DNA of 64,000 nucleotides from Pandoraea terrae (GTDB lineage Bacteria > Pseudomonadota > Gammaproteobacteria > Burkholderiales > Burkholderiaceae). Shown here piece by piece: positions 25,842 through 35,577 of this stretch (its first letter is position 1; the number at the start of each line of letters is the position of its first letter). Position numbers and translations under genes: made by a program. The notes beneath the pieces are model-generated. The model was given only the letters and a program-made list of their open reading frames with translations, did no database searches and had not been told where the DNA came from. The stretch lies in assembly GCF_902459695.1 (NCBI RefSeq), contig NZ_CABPRZ010000007.1:1-64000 (forward strand), read 5' to 3'.

Positions 25842-26446
25842 GTCAGTCTCCTTCACGAGGGAATACGTTCGCTGCCGTCGCCCGGAGGACCTCGATGGCC
25901 CGCACTCGCACGAAGTACGCGGGGGTTGCCCGCCGGACGGGAATAGCCAGATGTTACATCGATCAGAAGACGCGAGTGTGACGGGGATGAGGTGCCCGTG
26001 AGCGCGCTGCTCCGGATCGTCGGCGTACGTCTCGCCGACATGTGCGCAAGTATTGAACGAATGTGTCGAAATTCCAAAGCCGACGGCCGGTTCCGACACC
26101 CGATCCGTGTGGAATCAACACCTCTGTGGCAACCAAGGCAGCGATTATTCCTAGCTTATCGCGACGTGAACGTGACCATTATTAAGTGAGTGAAAGCGGC
26201 ATTGATATGTTCACTACTGCGTCTTCGCTTACGTTAAATCTGAGCGAATGCTTACACACTCACTCCCCAAGGCACTCACCACCACGTCGCTGAAAACACG
26301 TTTCCACGACGCCAATTGGGATAAATCCGAATGCTTCACAACGCGTATGAAACAGCACTGAAGAGCGCTAGACTTATGTACCAACGACTACATATCAAGT
26401 TGCCGATCTGTTTTTCACAATGAAGATCAATCAATCGGGAAGGCTC
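25842..26446. other. AT-richer intergenic region at the RTX island boundary
   Basis: About 600 bases without a supported gene. Base composition falls clearly from about 26150 rightward compared with the flanking GC-rich DNA, which marks the start of an acquired segment. No integrase, tRNA or attachment repeat was seen. Confidence 0.4.
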
Positions 26447-27109
26447 ATGTCACTTACACTTAGACAACGCCTTGCAATATTTCTATCTCTTTTCTCGGTT
26501 ATCGCCGGTGGGTTGTTTCTCCTTGATAAATCGATCAATGACAGAATCAACGAAAGAAATAATTCTGTTATTGAATTAACGTTTGGCGATGTTAATTGCA
26601 GAATCCCTGGGAAATACAACCCACATGTTGGCGAGATCGTCGTCACGTTTCTCCTGAGTTATCCGGACATGACACCATACCGAACCTGGGGGGCGCTTAC
26701 CCCGGATTACATCAGAGTATCGATGGTGAATTATGGGTCCAGAGATTACATGCGCGCCAGATCGAAGTTGAAGCGCACCGAGAGAATCATAACCCACGGC
26801 ATGAAGCTAGTCCCCATAGGAAAACATGGAGATTTTGTCATCTACAAAGATAAAGCAAAGACCGGGGCGGATGATGATGAGTATTACTCAAAAGATGATG
26901 AAAACGGAAATCCTATACTAATTGATCCGGGATGGGGGACGATGGCCAGAGTCTACAGAGAACTAACACCAGAAATAGAAGCCGACTACGGCTTATCGAA
27001 GCATCAATTCAAAGAATTTAATGAGTCGAGCAAATTAAAAGACTTCGAAAACTTTGACAGGGTTGATGGCGCAGTCCTCCGATTTCTAAATTCACTATGC
27101 TCCGCATGA
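26447..27109 (+). CDS. membrane-anchored hypothetical protein upstream of the RTX gene
   Basis: 220 residues from the ATG at 26447 (GGGAAGG upstream); an alternative ATG at 26420 adds 9. One N-terminal membrane helix ('LAIFLSLFSVIAGGLFLL') is followed by a soluble, charged domain with an Asp/Glu-rich stretch about two thirds in. It ends 9 bases before the RTX gene, so the two are cotranscribed. AT-rich codon use differs from the core genes. The family is not recognised. A small inner-membrane protein preceding a secreted RTX protein could be an immunity or secretion accessory factor; this is inference from position only. Confidence 0.65.
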   Translation: MSLTLRQRLAIFLSLFSVIAGGLFLLDKSINDRINERNNSVIELTFGDVNCRIPGKYNPHVGEIVVTFLLSYPDMTPYRTWGALTPDYIRVSMVNYGSRDYMRARSKLKRTERIITHGMKLVPIGKHGDFVIYKDKAKTGADDDEYYSKDDENGNPILIDPGWGTMARVYRELTPEIEADYGLSKHQFKEFNESSKLKDFENFDRVDGAVLRFLNSLCSA

Positions 27110-27118
27110 GGTGTTCGC

Positions 27119-30100
27119 ATGTCGAAATATTCTAAAACAATTATCGAATTATCCGATCTTCAGCGCGCCGCACTACAAAATTTCAAAGACTCTAACAGTT
27201 ATGCCGGTGGATATCTTTACATTCGATCCATTGTTGAGTCCCAACACCAACAAGGGCACAACAATGATGTGTCGAAAGATCTAGAAATCATAAGCAACTG
27301 GCTCGCCAACGCAGCCAGCATCAATTCCAACGACTCGACTTTCAAGTCAGAGTTCGTGAGAACCACCACAAAAGCCGCAGGACGACAACTGGGAATTGAA
27401 ATATCCGATCAAAAATTCCAAACTGAATCGAACAGGTTGGCCATCAACGTTTTCGATTCAATATTAGAGAACAACGGCATACCTCCCGCCGAAGACATCA
27501 TCAACATGGACGTGAAACAAGCCGTCGACGGCCTGGACCTCCCCGCGTGGGCGTGGGCCGGTACGCTAGGTGACGCTTTACCAATCCTGTTCGGAGGCCT
27601 CGGTCGGGATTTCAAATCGGTCACCGAGGAGTCCACCGGCAACTACATGAAAAACCTCGGCATCGCCATCCAATCGAATATCGAAGGTGCCGAAGGCGCG
27701 TTACCCAATGCCTTGGCAGAAGCGATAGCCCGCGCGCTGATTTCCGGTCAGGACGGCATCAACGCCCTTATCGACGCCCTGCGTCCCCAAGTGGCCAACG
27801 CTGCGAACTCGACCAGTCCATTGATTCTCGATCTCGACGGAGACGGTGTCGAGACCATCAGTGTGAAAGAGAACATCCATTTCGATCACGATGGCAATGG
27901 CTTTGCCGAGCGCACCGGATGGGCCGGCCCCGACGACGGCCTGCTCGTCTGGGATCGCAATAACAACGGCAAGATTGACGATGGCAGCGAGCTTTTCGGC
28001 AATCACACCCGACGCACGGATGGCCGCCGAGCCGACAATGGATTCGCCGCCCTGTCGGATCTCGACAGCAACGGCGACGGCAAATTCGACGCATCGGACG
28101 ACGCGTTCACCAAACTCCGGGTATGGAAAGACGCCAATAGCGATGGGCGGGTCTCCGAAGGAGAGCTAGTAACGCTAGCCGAAGCAGGTGTCAGGAGCAT
28201 CGATCTCTCCTACGAGACATCAACTCACAAAGACGACGCCGGCAATCAGCACAGGCAAACCGGCAGCTATACAAAAGCCGATGGCACGAAGGGCGGTGTC
28301 ACCGATGTCTGGTTTGAAATGGACCACGCCAAAAGCATAGACAAACGCATTGAAGCCCTGAGCCCTGAGATCATGGCTTTGCCCGAATTGAGCGGCGCAG
28401 GCAACATCCCCAGCTTGCGGCAGGCGATGGCTCGCGACACTTCAGGACGACTTCGGGATCTTGTTGAACAGTTCACGAAGGAACGCAACTCAATTGCCCG
28501 GGCAAGTCTGTTCGAGAATATTCTGTTCATATGGAGCGGCGTCGAGGCCATCTCGCCCAATAGCCGGGGTAGTTATCTGTCCGACGCTCGAAAGCTGCAT
28601 GTCATGGAAGCATTCCTCGGAACTCCCTTTACGCAGAATGGCAACCCAAATCCGGGCCCGGATGCAGCAAAGGCTGTCCTGGATGCCTACGAGCAGTTAC
28701 GCACACATCTTTATGGCGGCCTGCTGCTCAAATCATATTATGCCGACCTGTTCGAAAAAATTGCGATTGCAGACATTTCCAAGGACGGAATCACCTTTGA
28801 CGTGAGCGGACTTGTCGACGCGCTGCGCGAACGATTCGCGGCTGACAAAACGCAATGCATTGACGATATCTCTGAGATTGCGCTCGGTTTCAACGGGCTC
28901 GGACAGCGCGGCAAGGATATTGTGCTGGCGCTGCAGAAGATTGGCATTAGCGGCAATGACGAATTCTCGGAGGCCCTGTCCGACTTCGGGCTATTTGGTG
29001 ACGATCATGTCATAGGCGACGCTGGAGACGATCGACTCAGAGGCGGTCGTGGCAACGATAAGTTGGAGGGCCGTGCGGGTAACGATCATCTCGACGGAGG
29101 CGAAGGTAATGACACGTTGTATGGCGGGGACGGCGACGACTCGCTGATTGGCGGCGCGGGAAACGACACGTTGTATGGCGGGAACGGCAACGATTCGCTG
29201 ATCGGCGACGCGGGAAACGACACGTTGTATGGCGGGGACGGCAACGATTCGCTGATCGGCGGCGTGGGTAACGACAGGTTGTATGGCGGGGACGGCAACG
29301 ATACGTTGATCGGCGGCGCTGGCGACGACTTCCTGGATGGCGGCTGGGGTTCCGACACGTATCGGTTCGGCCGGCGATCAGGGAACGACACGATTGCCGA
29401 TTCGGGGCCCGACCGGCATGGAACAAGCGGCGATACCGTCGTTTTCGATGCCGATATCACGCCAAACGACCTGACGTTCAATCGCGTGAATAACGGCTAT
29501 GATTTGGTCATTACCATCGTGGGTACCGGCAATACCTTGACGATCAAGGAGTTTGGCAAGCGCGTCACGTGGGGACCGGGCTACGGCATCGACCAATTCA
29601 AGTTTTCCGACGGCACGATCCTTGACCCGTTTGCGATTGCAGCCATCGCTGCGATAGGCACTTCCGGGAACGATGTGCTCTTTGGCACCTCCGGGAACGA
29701 CACACTCCGCGGACATGATGGCGACGACATACTGAGGGCCGGAGCGGGTGACGATATCCTGGACGGGGGACTTGGCGACGACTATCTGGATGGTGGCGAA
29801 GGTTCCGACGCGTATCTGTTCGGCCGGCGATCGGGGAACGACACGATTGCCGATTCGGGGAGCGATTTCTATAAAAAGGGCGTCGATACCGTCGTTTTCG
29901 ATGCCGATATCATGCCAAACGCCCTGACGTTCAAACGCCTGAATGACGGCGGTGATTTGGTGATTACCATCGCGGGTTCCGGCAATACCTTGACGATCAA
30001 GGGGTTTGGCATGAGCGTCACGAGGGGATGGGGCTACGGCATCGAACAATTCAAGTTTGCCGATGGCACGATCCTTGATCCGTTTGCAATTGCAGCCATC

Positions 30101-30847
30101 GCAGCGGTAGGCACTTCCGGGAACGATGAGCTCCATGGCACCTCCGGGAACGACACACTCCGCGGACATGATGGCGACGACATACTGAGGGCCGGAGCGG
30201 GGGACGATATCCTGGACGGGGGACTTGGCGACGACTTGCTCGACGGTGCACGCGGGTCGGATACCTATCTGTTCGGCCGACGATCGGGGAACGACGTCAT
30301 AACGGAGTCATGGGATCACAACGCGTCGAGCATTGATTCGGTAATTTTCGATGCTGACATCTCGGTCAAGGACCTGACATTCAAGCGCGTGTATTCCAGC
30401 CGTGATCTGGTGATCACGATAACCGATTCAGGCAACACGTTGACCATCAAAAATTTCTACGACGATCCCCGCTACGGCATCGAGCAACTAAAGTTCACGG
30501 ACGGTACCGTACTCGACCGGCCCGCCGTTCGCGACATCAGGGCGCTGGAAGCGCTCGCTGCCCATGCGTTGTATCGCTCCGCAACCAAGTTGGCCAGCAA
30601 CGATGACCCGATGCTCGATGGAAAAAGCAGCTCATATGGCGAGGTGAACACGCTGCAACGGGGTGCTGAAAACGCGACCCATTCACGGCCACATAGCCAC
30701 ACGAATAACCTGCTGCCCGTTGACACTCAAGTCGATCAACTGGTGAGCGCCATGGCGGCGTTTTCACCACAGACGCCAGGACAGAGTACATCACCCAACG
30801 ACCCAAAGCCCGCGCTCGCGCCGATGCTCGCTGCAAACTGGCAGTAG
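27119..30847 (+). CDS. large RTX calcium-binding secreted protein
   Basis: 1242 residues without a Sec signal. Residues 1-235 are unique and helical. About 236-400 holds a calcium-rich block: 'LILDLDGDGVETIS', 'HDGNGFAERTGW', 'DRNNNGKIDDGSELFG', 'DLDSNGDGKFDASDD' and 'KDANSDGRVSEGEL'. A helical region follows to about 635. Then come GGxGxDxLx nonapeptide repeats (about 636-745) and three copies of a 151-residue unit combining a haemolysin-type calcium-binding-related domain with further nonapeptides. Such proteins leave by type I secretion; no ABC/MFP genes are in the window. There is no clear enzymatic domain, so toxin, adhesin or bacteriocin are all open. Confidence 0.85.
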   Translation: MSKYSKTIIELSDLQRAALQNFKDSNSYAGGYLYIRSIVESQHQQGHNNDVSKDLEIISNWLANAASINSNDSTFKSEFVRTTTKAAGRQLGIEISDQKFQTESNRLAINVFDSILENNGIPPAEDIINMDVKQAVDGLDLPAWAWAGTLGDALPILFGGLGRDFKSVTEESTGNYMKNLGIAIQSNIEGAEGALPNALAEAIARALISGQDGINALIDALRPQVANAANSTSPLILDLDGDGVETISVKENIHFDHDGNGFAERTGWAGPDDGLLVWDRNNNGKIDDGSELFGNHTRRTDGRRADNGFAALSDLDSNGDGKFDASDDAFTKLRVWKDANSDGRVSEGELVTLAEAGVRSIDLSYETSTHKDDAGNQHRQTGSYTKADGTKGGVTDVWFEMDHAKSIDKRIEALSPEIMALPELSGAGNIPSLRQAMARDTSGRLRDLVEQFTKERNSIARASLFENILFIWSGVEAISPNSRGSYLSDARKLHVMEAFLGTPFTQNGNPNPGPDAAKAVLDAYEQLRTHLYGGLLLKSYYADLFEKIAIADISKDGITFDVSGLVDALRERFAADKTQCIDDISEIALGFNGLGQRGKDIVLALQKIGISGNDEFSEALSDFGLFGDDHVIGDAGDDRLRGGRGNDKLEGRAGNDHLDGGEGNDTLYGGDGDDSLIGGAGNDTLYGGNGNDSLIGDAGNDTLYGGDGNDSLIGGVGNDRLYGGDGNDTLIGGAGDDFLDGGWGSDTYRFGRRSGNDTIADSGPDRHGTSGDTVVFDADITPNDLTFNRVNNGYDLVITIVGTGNTLTIKEFGKRVTWGPGYGIDQFKFSDGTILDPFAIAAIAAIGTSGNDVLFGTSGNDTLRGHDGDDILRAGAGDDILDGGLGDDYLDGGEGSDAYLFGRRSGNDTIADSGSDFYKKGVDTVVFDADIMPNALTFKRLNDGGDLVITIAGSGNTLTIKGFGMSVTRGWGYGIEQFKFADGTILDPFAIAAIAAVGTSGNDELHGTSGNDTLRGHDGDDILRAGAGDDILDGGLGDDLLDGARGSDTYLFGRRSGNDVITESWDHNASSIDSVIFDADISVKDLTFKRVYSSRDLVITITDSGNTLTIKNFYDDPRYGIEQLKFTDGTVLDRPAVRDIRALEALAAHALYRSATKLASNDDPMLDGKSSSYGEVNTLQRGAENATHSRPHSHTNNLLPVDTQVDQLVSAMAAFSPQTPGQSTSPNDPKPALAPMLAANWQ
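29103..29320 (+). repeat. 54-bp tandem repeats coding RTX nonapeptides
   Basis: About four tandem units of 54 bp (18 residues, two nonapeptides). The phrase GACACGTTGTATGGCGGG recurs at about 29110, 29164 and 29218, with a diverged copy about 54 bases later. The near identity suggests recent expansion or homogenisation. Confidence 0.8.
29351..30525 (+). repeat. 453-bp tandem units in the RTX gene (2.6 copies)
   Basis: The segment beginning TCCGACACGTATC recurs at 29351, 29804 and 30257, exactly 453 bp (151 codons) apart. Within the units, 29641-29790 and 30094-30243 are almost identical at DNA level. The third unit lacks the nonapeptide half. The period is a multiple of three, so the frame is kept through duplications. 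Confidence 0.85.
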
Positions 30848-30974
30848 TCGCCGGCGAACATAACCGCCTCGCCTTGCGCTGGCGCGCTCCGTTTTGAAGT
30901 GCGCCAGCGACCTTCGCCGACACGCGAGCCGGAACTCGAATCCGCCTACCAGACACCGTCACGAGCCTTGCCGC

Positions 30975-32234
30975 TCAATACGTTTCCAGATGCAACCGCC
31001 CTTCGGTCTTCAGCCGTTGCCACAGGGCGCTCCAATCCAGGCCGGCGTCGGCCGCGATGACCTGCAGCGATTGCAGCACGCCGTCTTCCATTCCCTTGAG
31101 CCCGCAAACGTAAACAAACGTGTCGTCGTGACGCAGGAGCGCCGCCACATCGGCCGCCCGCTCGCGCATGGCGTCCTGGACATAACGCTTGGCCTGTCCC
31201 GGCGTGCGCGAGAACGCGAGGTTCGTGTCGATGAAATCCTTCGGCAGATTCAGCAGCGGACCGAAATACGGCAGTTCGCCCTGCGTGCGTGCGCCGAAGA
31301 ACAGCATCAGCTTGCCCGTGGCGCCCTTCAGGCGGCGACGGCGGCGGTACTCCGTCATCGCGCGCATCGGTGCGGCCCCGGTGCCCGTGCAGATCATCAG
31401 CAGATGCGAATCGGGGTGATTCGGCATCAGGAAGGTGCCGCCGAACGGCCCCATGACGTTCACGACATCGCCCTTCTGCAGATCGCACAGATAGTTCGAG
31501 CAGACGCCGCCCGCCTCGCGGCCCTGATGGTCATGCGTGACCCGCTTCACGGTCAACGCCAGGTTGTTATAACCGGGCCGCTCGCCGTCGCGCGGGCTCG
31601 CAATCGAATACTGGCGGGCATGATGCGCCCTGCCGTCCTGGGTCGTGCCCGGTGGCAGAATGCCGATCGACTGGCCTTCGAGCACGGGGAACGGCAACTT
31701 GCCGAAATCGAGCACGATGTGATGGATGTCGCTTTCCGCGCTCGTGTCCGTCAACCGGTAGTTGCCGACCACGGTCGCCTGGATTGGCGCCTTGTGGTTG
31801 TACAGATTGACGTACGGCTTGGCCGCGGACCATGGCGGCACAACCGAACCGCGCACCATGTCCGAGCCGCCGAGGGCCGGCGCGTCTGACACGCTTTCCG
31901 TGCCGCTCTTGCCCGCCTCGCCGATACCGGCCACCGCGCCCGCCAATCCGGCCAGCGAATCATTTTGCGACGGGAGCTCATCCCAGCCGAACTGATCCTC
32001 GAGGCTGTACGCCTCGGCTTTGATCACTTCACGCCAGCTGTCGATGGCCCCGGTGGGGCATGGCGAAATGCACGCCATGCAGCCGTTGCACGTGTCCGCG
32101 CGCACGACATAGTTGTTCTCGTCATGCGTAATCGCGTCGACCGGACACGTCTCTTCGCACGTATTGCAGCGAATGCAGATCTCCGGATCGATCAGATGCT
32201 GCTTCAGGACTTCGACCGGAACGGGGCCGTTCAT
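30975..32234 (-). CDS. boxA: benzoyl-CoA 2,3-epoxidase subunit A (reductase)
   Basis: 419 residues. Two [4Fe-4S] ferredoxin motifs lie at the N-terminus ('[16 protein letters not shown]', '[16 protein letters not shown]'). A FAD/NADPH reductase follows, with '[12 protein letters not shown]', '[10 protein letters not shown]' and '[16 protein letters not shown]'. BoxA passes electrons from NADPH to the BoxB di-iron epoxidase. It is third in boxC-boxB-boxA, 29 bases after boxB. The ending 'EGRLHLETY' is typical for the family. Confidence 0.96.
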   Translation of the reverse strand: MNGPVPVEVLKQHLIDPEICIRCNTCEETCPVDAITHDENNYVVRADTCNGCMACISPCPTGAIDSWREVIKAEAYSLEDQFGWDELPSQNDSLAGLAGAVAGIGEAGKSGTESVSDAPALGGSDMVRGSVVPPWSAAKPYVNLYNHKAPIQATVVGNYRLTDTSAESDIHHIVLDFGKLPFPVLEGQSIGILPPGTTQDGRAHHARQYSIASPRDGERPGYNNLALTVKRVTHDHQGREAGGVCSNYLCDLQKGDVVNVMGPFGGTFLMPNHPDSHLLMICTGTGAAPMRAMTEYRRRRRLKGATGKLMLFFGARTQGELPYFGPLLNLPKDFIDTNLAFSRTPGQAKRYVQDAMRERAADVAALLRHDDTFVYVCGLKGMEDGVLQSLQVIAADAGLDWSALWQRLKTEGRLHLETY

Positions 32235-32263
32235 GATGCTGTCTCCTTACCGCGACCGGCCGC

Positions 32264-33691
32264 TCAATTGAAGCGGACGTATTCGAAATCGATCGGCTGG
32301 CGATTGATGCCCATCGGGGGCGGCGCAATCCAGTTGGCGAACTTGCCCGGCTCGGTCACGCGTCCCATCAGCGACGCCACATACGCACGGTCTTCCGCCG
32401 TCGGCAGCCAGTCACGTTCGTTGGCGGCCCACTCGGTCTCGCTGATCACACGGCCGTCCGGCGCCACGCGCACCCCGGCGAACGTGCCGATCTGACGATT
32501 GAACGCCTTGTGCGGCACGGTCAGGCGGAAATCGATGCCGGCCTTTTCGAGCACCTTGTTCCAACGATTCACGCCGGCGACCGAATCCTTGATGTAGTCG
32601 TCGCGCAGGACTTCGTTCATCGCATTGAGCATCGGCACTTCGCGCTCGACGAGCTTGCCGTCGGCAACATCGAGCAGACGGTACGATTGACCATTCAGTT
32701 GATGATCGTCTTCGCGCTTGCCCTCTTCATAGCGGCCCTTCAAACCCGAGCTATAGAAGATCGCCGCGTTCGACGACTGGTCCGCGCCGAACAAGTCGAT
32801 CGTCACGGAGTAATGGAAGTTGATGTAACGCTGGATCGTCTCGAGATCGATAACACCCGCCGCGCGAATCTTGCTCACGTCGTCCGTCTTGAGCTCGTTC
32901 ATCACTTGCGCCGTGCGGGCAATCACGCGAGATACGCCCGATTCGCCGACAAACATGTGATGCGCTTCTTCCGTCAGCATGAACTTGGTCGTGCGCGCCA
33001 ACGGATCGAAACCCGACTCGGCCAGCGCCGACAGCTGGAACTTGCCGTCGCGGTCCGTGAAGTAAGTGAACATGTAGAACGCCAGCCAGTCAGGCGTGCG
33101 CTCGTTGAACGCGCCCAGGATACGGGGATTGTCCTCGTCACCCGAACGGCGCCCCAGCAGCGCTTCGGCTTCCTCGCGGCCGTCGCGGCCGAAGTAGCGG
33201 TGCAGCAGGTAGACCATCGCCCACAGATGGCGGCCTTCCTCGACGTTGACCTGGAACAGGTTGCGCAGGTCGTACATCGACGGGGCCGTCAGGCCGAGGT
33301 GGCGCTGCTGCTCGACCGACGCCGGTTCCGTATCGCCTTGCGTGACGATGATGCGGCGCAGGTTGGCGCGATGCTCGCCCGGGACTTCCTGCCACACGGC
33401 TTCGCCCTTGTGCTCGCCGAAATGGATCTTGCGGTCCTGTTCGCCCGGCGTCAGGAAAATGCCCCAACGGTAGTCGGGCATCTTGACGTGATCGAAGTGC
33501 GCCCAGCCGCTCGGATCGACGCTCACCGCGGTGCGCAGGTAGACGTCGAAGTCATGCGAGCCGTCCGGGCCCATGTCGCCCCACCAGGACAGGAAGTTCG
33601 GCTGCCATTGCTCCAGCGCGCGTTGCAGCGTGCGGTCGTCCGACAGGTTGACGTTGTTGGGGATCTTTTCGCTGTAATTGATCGAAGCCAT
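32264..33691 (-). CDS. boxB: benzoyl-CoA 2,3-epoxidase subunit B (di-iron oxygenase)
   Basis: 475 residues, full length. Di-iron carboxylate motifs are visible as 'NVEEGRHLWAMVYLLHRYFG' and 'MLTEEAHHMFVGESG' (E and H ligands). It adds one oxygen atom of O2 across the benzoyl-CoA ring to give the 2,3-epoxide, with BoxA as electron donor. It lies between boxC and boxA. The 128-base gap to boxC is the largest in the operon and contains no clear gene. Confidence 0.97.
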   Translation of the reverse strand: MASINYSEKIPNNVNLSDDRTLQRALEQWQPNFLSWWGDMGPDGSHDFDVYLRTAVSVDPSGWAHFDHVKMPDYRWGIFLTPGEQDRKIHFGEHKGEAVWQEVPGEHRANLRRIIVTQGDTEPASVEQQRHLGLTAPSMYDLRNLFQVNVEEGRHLWAMVYLLHRYFGRDGREEAEALLGRRSGDEDNPRILGAFNERTPDWLAFYMFTYFTDRDGKFQLSALAESGFDPLARTTKFMLTEEAHHMFVGESGVSRVIARTAQVMNELKTDDVSKIRAAGVIDLETIQRYINFHYSVTIDLFGADQSSNAAIFYSSGLKGRYEEGKREDDHQLNGQSYRLLDVADGKLVEREVPMLNAMNEVLRDDYIKDSVAGVNRWNKVLEKAGIDFRLTVPHKAFNRQIGTFAGVRVAPDGRVISETEWAANERDWLPTAEDRAYVASLMGRVTEPGKFANWIAPPPMGINRQPIDFEYVRFN

Positions 33692-33819
33692 TTGTGAGGA
33701 TCCTTGTTGCGCCGGCGGCGCGAATGTCGAGTCCGGAAAACGATGCTTGTCTGAACGTGAAGACGCCGTTGCACCGGCGGAGGACGTTGCCGTGCGCCGC
33801 CTTGCGCAATCGATGTGCC

Positions 33820-35475
33820 TTACACGCGGTTGAGATCGAACTGGGCGCGGCCACCCTTGCCGTACACCTTGAGCGCACCCTTCTCACCGACCGCATTCGG
33901 CCGGATGAAGATCCAGTTCTGCCATGCCGACAGGCGGCCAAAAATGCGCGTGTTCATCGTTTCCGGGCCATTGAAGCGCAGGTTCGCTTCCATGCCGGTC
34001 AGCGCATCGGGCGACATCGCCGCGCGTTCTTCCAGGGCGATGCGGATTTCGTCCGGCCAATCGAGATCGTCGACGGCGGCCGTGACCATTCCGAGCCGTT
34101 CGGCTTCGTCAGGGCGCACCGGACGGCCGACCGTGGCACGCACGGCTTCCAGCTCACCCGCGTCGTCATAGAAGCGCCGCGCCAGACGCGACTGCCCGGT
34201 AACCATCGGCAGCAAACCGAAGTTGGCTTCCGAAAGCGTGATAGCCGGCTCGTCTTCTTCGCTGGCGGGCAGCGCAGCCATATACGTGCGATCGGCGGCG
34301 AACGCAAACTCTGCGAGGGTGCCGGCGAAGCATGAATCCGGCTCGATCAGCGCGAACAGCGAGCGCGATGACACGTCGATACGGGCGAACGTGCGGCGCA
34401 GCATGCCGATCGTCTCACGCACCAGCCAGTGGTCCTGATGGGCCAGCAGCGAGGCGTCGGCGGCAAGCACGTGCCTGGCGTCGCCTTCGGTGCGCAAGAT
34501 CCACGTGCCGATGTCAAGTTCGTTGGTGCGCAGGTTCAGCAGGGCGTCGTCCAGTTCGCGCGCCATTTGCAGCGGCCACCAGCGCACGCCTTGCGCCTCG
34601 ATGCCGTCGATATCGGCCGGCGGCGCAGTGTTCGGCGCCTTGACCGTCAGGCTCGCAGTGCGGGCATGGCGGTCAATCTCCACGTCGACAAATTCGTAAC
34701 GGATGGCGTCGGGCTCATCGGTGCGCTCGAGACGGGTCAACGTCACGCCCTTGCCGCCCGGACGGTGGCTCTGTGCGGCCAGCTCGAGGGCACGGGCGGC
34801 AATCGCCTGTTGGAATTGCGCCGGCTTGACAACTTCGTCGACCAGACGCCATTGCTTGGCACGCTCGCCGCGCACGCCTTCGACGATCGTGCAGAAGATG
34901 TCGGCGCGGTCATGTCGCACGTGACGCTTGTCCGTCAGACGCGTGAGACCGCCCGTGCCGGGCAGCACGCCCAGCAGCGGCACTTCCGGCAAAGCCACCG
35001 AAGACGAGCGGTCGTCGACGAGGTAGATTTCATCGCAAGCGAGCGCCAGTTCATAACCGCCGCCGGCGCATGCGCCGTTGACCGCCGCCAGGAACTTCAG
35101 CCCGGAATGGCGGCTGGAATCCTCAATGCCATTGCGGGTTTCGTTCGTGAATTTACAGAAATTCACCTTCCAGGCATGCGAGGACAGGCCCAGCATGAAG
35201 ATGTTCGCCCCGGAGCAGAAAACGCGGTCCTTTGCGCTGGTCAGGACGACCGTCTTCACTTCCGGATGTTCGAAGCGCACGCGCTGGAGCGCGTCGTGCA
35301 ATTCAATGTCGACGCCGAGATCGTACGAATTGAGCTTGAGCTTGTAGCCCTCGCGGATGCCGCCATCTTCGGCGATATCAATCGCCAGCGTGGCGACAGG
35401 GCCCTCGAAGCTCAACTTCCAGTGCTTGTACTGGGACGGATCGGTACGGTAATCGACGTGGGGTTTGCCGAACAT
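33820..35475 (-). CDS. boxC: 2,3-epoxybenzoyl-CoA dihydrolase
   Basis: 551 residues from the ATG at 35475, preceded by GGAGG; an in-frame start 15 bases upstream is not preferred. It has two crotonase-like domains ('DRVFCSGANIFMLG', 'AVNGACAGGGYELALACDEIYLVDD', 'LPEVPLLGVLPGTGGLTRL'). It hydrolyses the ring epoxide, opens the ring and releases formate to give 3,4-dehydroadipyl-CoA semialdehyde. It is the first gene of the box operon, directly behind the BoxR operators. Confidence 0.96.
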   Translation of the reverse strand: MFGKPHVDYRTDPSQYKHWKLSFEGPVATLAIDIAEDGGIREGYKLKLNSYDLGVDIELHDALQRVRFEHPEVKTVVLTSAKDRVFCSGANIFMLGLSSHAWKVNFCKFTNETRNGIEDSSRHSGLKFLAAVNGACAGGGYELALACDEIYLVDDRSSSVALPEVPLLGVLPGTGGLTRLTDKRHVRHDRADIFCTIVEGVRGERAKQWRLVDEVVKPAQFQQAIAARALELAAQSHRPGGKGVTLTRLERTDEPDAIRYEFVDVEIDRHARTASLTVKAPNTAPPADIDGIEAQGVRWWPLQMARELDDALLNLRTNELDIGTWILRTEGDARHVLAADASLLAHQDHWLVRETIGMLRRTFARIDVSSRSLFALIEPDSCFAGTLAEFAFAADRTYMAALPASEEDEPAITLSEANFGLLPMVTGQSRLARRFYDDAGELEAVRATVGRPVRPDEAERLGMVTAAVDDLDWPDEIRIALEERAAMSPDALTGMEANLRFNGPETMNTRIFGRLSAWQNWIFIRPNAVGEKGALKVYGKGGRAQFDLNRV

Positions 35476-35510
35476 GTTTGCCTCCAACACGAATAATGAT
35501 CTTGTTGGAT

Positions 35511-35524
35511 TGCAATATAGTGCA
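35511..35524. promoter_or_regulatory. BoxR operator, TGCA-N6-TGCA
   Basis: TGCA-ATATAG-TGCA lies about 40 bases upstream of boxC. A near copy, TGTA-ATATTT-TGCA, is at 35562-35575, just after the boxR stop. The TGCA-N6-TGCA form is the site described for BoxR proteins. Its position would block the boxC promoter in the absence of benzoyl-CoA. Confidence 0.65.
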
Positions 35525-35577
35525 GCAAACTTCCCGCGTCAATCATTTATAACCACAAAAATGTAATATTTTGCAGA

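Noticed and set aside
29031-30525. Repeats as a CRISPR array
   Set aside because: Repeats are in-frame protein-coding RTX units without unique spacers of constant length.
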